Below are positions 4,331 to 7,588 of a stretch of 7,588 nucleotides of DNA, one piece after another. The stretch lies in the NCBI GenBank assembly GCA_020348365.1, contig CP070749.1, forward strand, positions 41,546 to 49,133, read 5' to 3'. The notes beneath the pieces are model-generated. The model was not told where the DNA came from. It worked only from the letters and a program-made list of their open reading frames with translations, and ran no database searches. A program made the position numbers and the translations under genes. The stretch is from Candidatus Bathyarchaeota archaeon (lineage in GTDB: Archaea; Thermoproteota; Bathyarchaeia; Bathyarchaeales; Bathyarchaeaceae). Every line of letters starts with the position of its first letter. Positions within the stretch are counted from its first letter, which is position 1.

Positions 4331-6241
4331 ATGTTTGGGTACACGGGAAATCTCCTCCGGGTTGATTTGACCGATGGCGAAGTGACTAGAGAGCATTTGG
4401 ATGAAAAGGTTGCAAGGAAGTTCATTGGCGGAAGAGGCTTGGGTGCGAAGATACTATTCGGCGAGCTTAAGCCAGGCATTGACCCACTTGGATCTGAGAA
4501 CAAACTTGTTGTTGCCACAGGCTTGATGGCTGGAATACCCTTCCCAGGAAACAGTTGCCATTCAGTGATGGCGAAGTCTCCGCTAACAGGCATATGGGGC
4601 GAAGCACACGCAAAGGGCTTCTTTGGGCCTGAGCTGAAATATGCAGGGTACGACGCAATCATCGTGGAGGGAAGAGCAAGTGGCCCAGTCTACTTATGGA
4701 TACATGAGGGCGAAGTCGAAGTCCGGGATGCAGGTCATCTATGGCGAAGATTGACCAGAGATGTGCAGAAGGATATTAGAAAAGAGGTCAAGGACGAAAG
4801 GGCGCAGGTCGGCTGCATTGGACCCGCTGGAGAGAACCTTGTCAGATTCGCGAATGTGCTATTCGGCTTCAACCACGTCGCTGGCAGAGCCGGCATGGGC
4901 GCGGTGATGGGATCAAAGAATCTAAAGGCTATAGCAGTCCGTGGCACATCAAGAGTGAAATATGCTCACGAAGAGAAACTGGCAGATCTGCTTCTGAATA
5001 AACTGGCTGATAAGGAAGCTTTGAAAGGGCCTTACTGGCCAGATGGACTCTACCGGTTTGGCTCTCTTGCCGACCTCAGCTACTGGCAGGAGACCGGGCG
5101 CTTACCGACGATGAACTTCAAGAAATGCTTATTCACTGGGTACGAGGCTGTGAGCGCAGAGGCTCTAGCTGAATCCGGATATGTGATAAGACACAACACC
5201 TGCCCATTCTGCAACGTAGCATGCAACAGGGCGGTTCAATTGAGCACCCCCTACGAAGTAGATCCTGATTATGCTTCACCAGAATATGAAAGCCTAGCCG
5301 CCCTCAGTTCACTCTGCATGAACAACAACCTACCCGCCGCCTTGAAGGCGATCGAACTCTGCAACAAATATGCAATGGACACGATCTCCACCGGCGTAAC
5401 CATCGCCTTCGCCATGGAATGCTACGAGAACGGCTTGATAACGAAGAAGGATGCTGAAGGACTGGACCTGAGCTGGGGGAATCACAAATCACTGGTTCAG
5501 TTGGCGAAGAAGATTGCGGAACGGCAGGGAGTCGGCGACCTATTGGCTGAGGGCGTCAGAAGAGCAGCTGAAAAGATAGGGCGTGGGGCAGAAGAATTCG
5601 CGATGCATGTTAAGGGTCAAGAATTGCCCCTGCACGAGATAAGAGGAATGAAAGGTCATGGACTGGCCTATGCGACGTCGAATCGGGGAGCATGCCATCT
5701 TCAAGTCGAAACCGACGACCTCTTCGAAGAGCAACTATGCCCGGAGATAGGAATAGACGAGAAGGCATTCCCCCGGAAGCTCAGAGACAAGCTCTACGCT
5801 GGCCAGGAGAAAGTGAAACTGAATAAGATCGTGGGAGACTTGTTTGCTGTCTTCGACTCTCTTGTTGTGTGCAAATGGACTGTTTATCCGTGTGGAGGCA
5901 CGAAGGTAACGACGCTGAAGGATATCATTGCAGCAGCAACTGGATGGGATGTTACCATCGATGAGTTGATGAAGACTGGTGAGAGAATCTTCAACCTCTG
6001 CCGGGCCTTCAACGTTCGGGAAGGAATACGCAGAGCAGATGATACTCTTCCTAAGAGGTTCAGTGAGCCCCTGCCAGAAGGCCCGTACAAGGGAGAGGCC
6101 TTTTCCGAGCAGGTCTTAGCGGAAATGCTCGATCATTACTATGAGCTTAGGGGCTGGAGCAGAGAAACGGGAATCCCGGAGAGGAAGAAGCTAGAGGAGC
6201 TGGAGCTGGCATACGTGGCGGATGAACTGGAGAATCTTTGA
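4331..6241 (+). CDS. aor: Aldehyde:ferredoxin oxidoreductase family tungsten enzyme
   Basis: The product from ATG 4331 is 636 residues, close to the family's usual 600-640. It opens with MFGYTGNLLRVDL, the standard AOR N-terminus, then GGRGLGAK (33-40) and GRAGMGAVMGSKNLKA (185-200) of the pterin-binding N-domain. The [4Fe-4S] cluster ligands are Cys291, Cys294 and Cys298 (CPFCNVAC), with Cys514 as the distant fourth. Asp350 in MDTISTG and the D509-to-C514 stretch (DSLVVC) match the two pterin-site loops; the second lacks the common Gly (DxxGLC). PEYE (317-320) and His435 (HEIRG) lie where residues near the metal are expected. The family oxidises aldehydes to acids with ferredoxin as acceptor, using tungsten-bis-pyranopterin, in the cytoplasm. 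The four-cluster protein upstream is its likely electron partner. The aldehyde is unknown; the divergent aminotransferase/dehydrogenase operon suggests a semialdehyde or amino-acid-derived aldehyde. Confidence 0.92.
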   Translation: MFGYTGNLLRVDLTDGEVTREHLDEKVARKFIGGRGLGAKILFGELKPGIDPLGSENKLVVATGLMAGIPFPGNSCHSVMAKSPLTGIWGEAHAKGFFGPELKYAGYDAIIVEGRASGPVYLWIHEGEVEVRDAGHLWRRLTRDVQKDIRKEVKDERAQVGCIGPAGENLVRFANVLFGFNHVAGRAGMGAVMGSKNLKAIAVRGTSRVKYAHEEKLADLLLNKLADKEALKGPYWPDGLYRFGSLADLSYWQETGRLPTMNFKKCLFTGYEAVSAEALAESGYVIRHNTCPFCNVACNRAVQLSTPYEVDPDYASPEYESLAALSSLCMNNNLPAALKAIELCNKYAMDTISTGVTIAFAMECYENGLITKKDAEGLDLSWGNHKSLVQLAKKIAERQGVGDLLAEGVRRAAEKIGRGAEEFAMHVKGQELPLHEIRGMKGHGLAYATSNRGACHLQVETDDLFEEQLCPEIGIDEKAFPRKLRDKLYAGQEKVKLNKIVGDLFAVFDSLVVCKWTVYPCGGTKVTTLKDIIAAATGWDVTIDELMKTGERIFNLCRAFNVREGIRRADDTLPKRFSEPLPEGPYKGEAFSEQVLAEMLDHYYELRGWSRETGIPERKKLEELELAYVADELENL

Positions 6242-6285
6242 GTGACGCCGACGAAACGCTGGCAAGCAGAAACATAAACTCAACA

Positions 6286-6298
6286 TGCATGCATTTGG
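6286..6298 (+). repeat. TGCATGCATTTGG motif, first copy
   Basis: It contains the perfect palindrome ATGCATGCAT (6285-6294). It lies in the 128-base gap after AOR, about 70 bases before the start of the secreted-protein gene. A near copy, TGCATGCATTGG, occurs at 7296-7307 before the next exported-protein gene. No T-run or hairpin-type terminator is visible elsewhere in this gap. Confidence 0.3.
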
Positions 6299-6331
6299 CG
6301 TCTAGAACACCCTCTTGAATGTTTCATTCAG

Positions 6332-6338
6332 TTTATAT
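6332..6338 (+). promoter_or_regulatory. TATA box of the secreted-protein gene
   Basis: TTTATAT lies about 32 bases before the ATG at 6370 and is the best archaeal TATA match in the window. A start 22-27 bases downstream would give a leader of roughly ten bases. It shows that this gene is transcribed separately from AOR. Confidence 0.55.
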
Positions 6339-6343
6339 CTTGA

Positions 6344-6358
6344 ACACATCTAGTGTGT
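6344..6358 (+). promoter_or_regulatory. Small inverted repeat ACACA-N5-TGTGT at the expected transcription start
   Basis: Five-base arms flank TCTAG between the TATA box and the ATG. Position, rather than length, makes an operator possible. Five-base arms occur often by chance. Confidence 0.2.
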
Positions 6359-6369
6359 CTTGAAGAAGA

Positions 6370-7278
6370 ATGAAGAGAACTTCGTATCTCCTATTCTGTG
6401 TTTCAGCGCTGGCACTGATGTTGCTGCAGCCTGCCTATTCTGTGGTAGCCTATAATTACGTGAGCTTCTATCAAAGCACCGACTTCCACTATTACACCTA
6501 TGGTGATTTTGTGCCGAACGCACCTTTATCATGGGATTACGTTTCGAGCTACTATGAGTTCTACAACAGCTGGGATGACTCGGGAGAGACGTTTGATGCC
6601 CCCTATTTGAACCTCACCACCGTCATGACCTATGATGGCTTTGAGCCTATGTACAACCAGACGGGGATAGGCCCAGGCGGGATTCCATACTACATTTGGA
6701 ACTACACGAAACTTATGGTGCCTGAAGACGACTGGTGGGCCATTTGGGGCTATAGCGAGAATTGCTCAACTGCACCTGGATTCGCTACGGGGCGACTCTA
6801 CCACCCTAAAGTCATAACCGAAGAGAACGCTATCCTATATGTTCTGACCGGGGCCCGAGTTGAAGAAGAAGTGGACTACCTCTGCATCAACATATACTGG
6901 TATGAGACTTCTGAGACAAAGCCAACCCTCAAGAAAGCAGTCTTGAAATCACCAACTCAAGAAGTGGCCGCTCAGTCAGTGAGAACCTCAGCATCTATCT
7001 CGTGGAGCATCGACGATCCCCCGCTGGGAACCTACCAGGTAGGGTTGATCTTTCGAGTTTCTAACAGAATATATCCAGCTCCTGTGAAGTACCTGCCGGA
7101 AATTAACGTCTACACATCCGCAAGCGAATACGGCTACCCTGGATATGTGGGCAGCGTGACCTTTGCTGCCTTGGATGGAAGCATCATTACAATCGCAGGC
7201 AAGAATAGCTACTACTGGTACGCTTCAAGCTACTGCAGCAAATCGGTGTGGCTCGGGCAAGTATCAGAGACTGCCTAG
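6370..7278 (+). CDS. Secreted Tyr/Trp-rich protein of unknown function
   Basis: The 302-residue protein begins with a Sec-type signal: basic MKR, hydrophobic core to about residue 20, and a likely cut near the PAYS or VVA stretch (24-27). The rest has no membrane helix or C-terminal anchor, so it should be released or bound to the surface by contacts. It is strikingly aromatic: I count 35 Tyr and 10 Trp. Four N-glycosylation sequons lie close together at Asn81, Asn96, Asn111 and Asn131. The mature part has three cysteines (132, 172, 289). The C-terminal half has alternating hydrophobic and polar residues (for example GTYQVGLIFRVSN at 220-232), suggesting beta-sandwich structure. I do not recognise the family; a cell-envelope or carbohydrate-contacting role is only a guess. 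GAAGAAGA precedes the ATG. It has its own promoter and an ending T-run, and it sits beside another exported gene. Confidence 0.75.
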   Translation: MKRTSYLLFCVSALALMLLQPAYSVVAYNYVSFYQSTDFHYYTYGDFVPNAPLSWDYVSSYYEFYNSWDDSGETFDAPYLNLTTVMTYDGFEPMYNQTGIGPGGIPYYIWNYTKLMVPEDDWWAIWGYSENCSTAPGFATGRLYHPKVITEENAILYVLTGARVEEEVDYLCINIYWYETSETKPTLKKAVLKSPTQEVAAQSVRTSASISWSIDDPPLGTYQVGLIFRVSNRIYPAPVKYLPEINVYTSASEYGYPGYVGSVTFAALDGSIITIAGKNSYYWYASSYCSKSVWLGQVSETA

Positions 7279-7280
7279 CT

Positions 7281-7296
7281 CCCCTCTCCTTTTTTT
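7281..7296 (+). terminator. Pyrimidine/T-run terminator after the secreted-protein gene
   Basis: Just after the stop at 7278, CCCCTCTCC is followed by seven T residues (7290-7296). Archaeal transcription commonly ends at such T-tracts without a hairpin, and no strong stem is seen here. Confidence 0.5.
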
Positions 7297-7307
7297 GCAT
7301 GCATTGG
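7296..7307 (+). repeat. TGCATGCATTGG motif, second copy
   Basis: It differs from the copy at 6286-6298 by one T. It lies about 110 bases before the start of the second exported-protein gene and overlaps the end of the T-run. The 7308-7404 stretch after it is AT-rich, but I cannot pick a convincing TATA box. Confidence 0.3.
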
Positions 7308-7404
7308 TGATTTGTGGAATAATCTTCCATATCAAATAGAACTATGTTTCTCAAATCTTTAGTACTAAGTTGTATGTATGGGATACGTAGACCATAAAGA
7401 GAAA

Positions 7405-7411
7405 GGAGGTG
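7405..7411 (+). promoter_or_regulatory. Consensus Shine-Dalgarno site of the right-edge gene
   Basis: GGAGGTG is a full match to the 16S rRNA tail complement. It lies five bases before ATG 7417 and eight before the next ATG at 7420. Either could start translation, differing by one Met. Confidence 0.7.
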
Positions 7412-7416
7412 GTACT

Positions 7417-7588
7417 ATGATGAAGAAAAGGTCAATAATCACTTATGGAATCTGCTTCATCCTGTCTGTAAGCTTGCTCCTCAGCAATGTCATACTTGCG
7501 CAGGATGGTGGCGTCTACGATCCTTGGATAGATACTAATGATGATGGGATAATTGATGCAATCGACCTTCAAGCCCTAGCCGCCATAT
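7417..7588 (+). CDS. 5' part of an exported protein with a dockerin-like calcium loop (partial)
   Basis: Fifty-seven codons are visible before the window ends. Residues 1-28 form a signal peptide: basic MMKKR, a hydrophobic core, and a likely cut after ILA-28. The mature protein then shows DPWIDTNDDGIIDAIDLQAL (35-54). Asp39, Asn41, Asp43, Gly44, Asp47 and Asp50 fit the D-x-N-x-D-G-x-x-D-x-x-D calcium loop of dockerin and EF-hand-like modules, followed by the start of a helix. From memory, exported archaeal proteins, notably of Bathyarchaeia, often carry this module right after the signal peptide. The rest of the protein, and whether a second loop completes a dockerin pair, lies outside the window. 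The next-door secreted gene suggests a cluster of surface proteins. Confidence 0.75.
   Translation, partial: MMKKRSIITYGICFILSVSLLLSNVILAQDGGVYDPWIDTNDDGIIDAIDLQALAAI

Noticed and set aside
4309..4662. 117-codon minus-strand frame over the start of AOR
   Set aside because: It is antisense to conserved AOR motifs, and its Pro/Ser-rich composition is typical of a shadow frame.
1..7588. CRISPR array, tRNA/rRNA genes, insertion sequence or prophage genes
   Set aside because: No regularly spaced repeats, no cloverleaf-like or rRNA-like stretches, and no transposase, integrase or terminal inverted repeats were seen on either strand.

Overview
The window looks archaeal, most like a mesophilic-to-thermophilic member of the Thermoproteota/Bathyarchaeia. 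The evidence is A/T-rich TATA-like boxes 25-50 bases before starts, GGAGG/GGAGGTG ribosome sites, a tungsten-type aldehyde:ferredoxin oxidoreductase with a polyferredoxin, and exported proteins with a D-x-N-x-D-G calcium loop of a kind I recall as common in Bathyarchaeia. The lineage is inferred from style and not from any phylogenetic marker.

Layout. Bases 1-40 hold the first codons of a leftward gene that leaves the window. A short intergenic region then leads to a rightward gene for a 79-residue two-helix membrane protein (178-417), preceded by a tiny 5-codon reading frame that owns the good ribosome site. From 451 to 3721 runs a leftward three-gene operon. In transcription order it encodes a class III (omega-amino acid type) aminotransferase, a methylmalonate/malonate-semialdehyde dehydrogenase-like enzyme, and a small ferritin/rubrerythrin-fold protein that appears to have lost its metal-binding histidines. 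A 97-base divergent promoter region (3722-3818) separates it from a rightward pair: a four-cluster [4Fe-4S] ferredoxin-like protein and an aldehyde:ferredoxin oxidoreductase (AOR). From 6242 on the content changes to exported proteins: a Tyr/Trp-rich 302-residue secreted protein, and the 5' end of a second exported gene carrying a dockerin-like calcium-binding loop. That second gene runs off the right edge.

How the genes may work together. The aminotransferase is expected to turn an omega-amino acid (beta-alanine, 3-aminoisobutyrate or GABA) into a semialdehyde. The dehydrogenase is expected to convert malonate or methylmalonate semialdehyde to acetyl-CoA or propionyl-CoA, with NADH and CO2. 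The divergent AOR/ferredoxin pair could oxidise an aldehyde to the acid while reducing ferredoxin, or run in reverse. One intergenic region with overlapping promoter boxes suggests a single aldehyde/amino-acid catabolic locus with an NAD/CoA-linked branch and a ferredoxin-linked branch. The enzyme families are clear from the sequence. The shared pathway and the exact substrates are inference.
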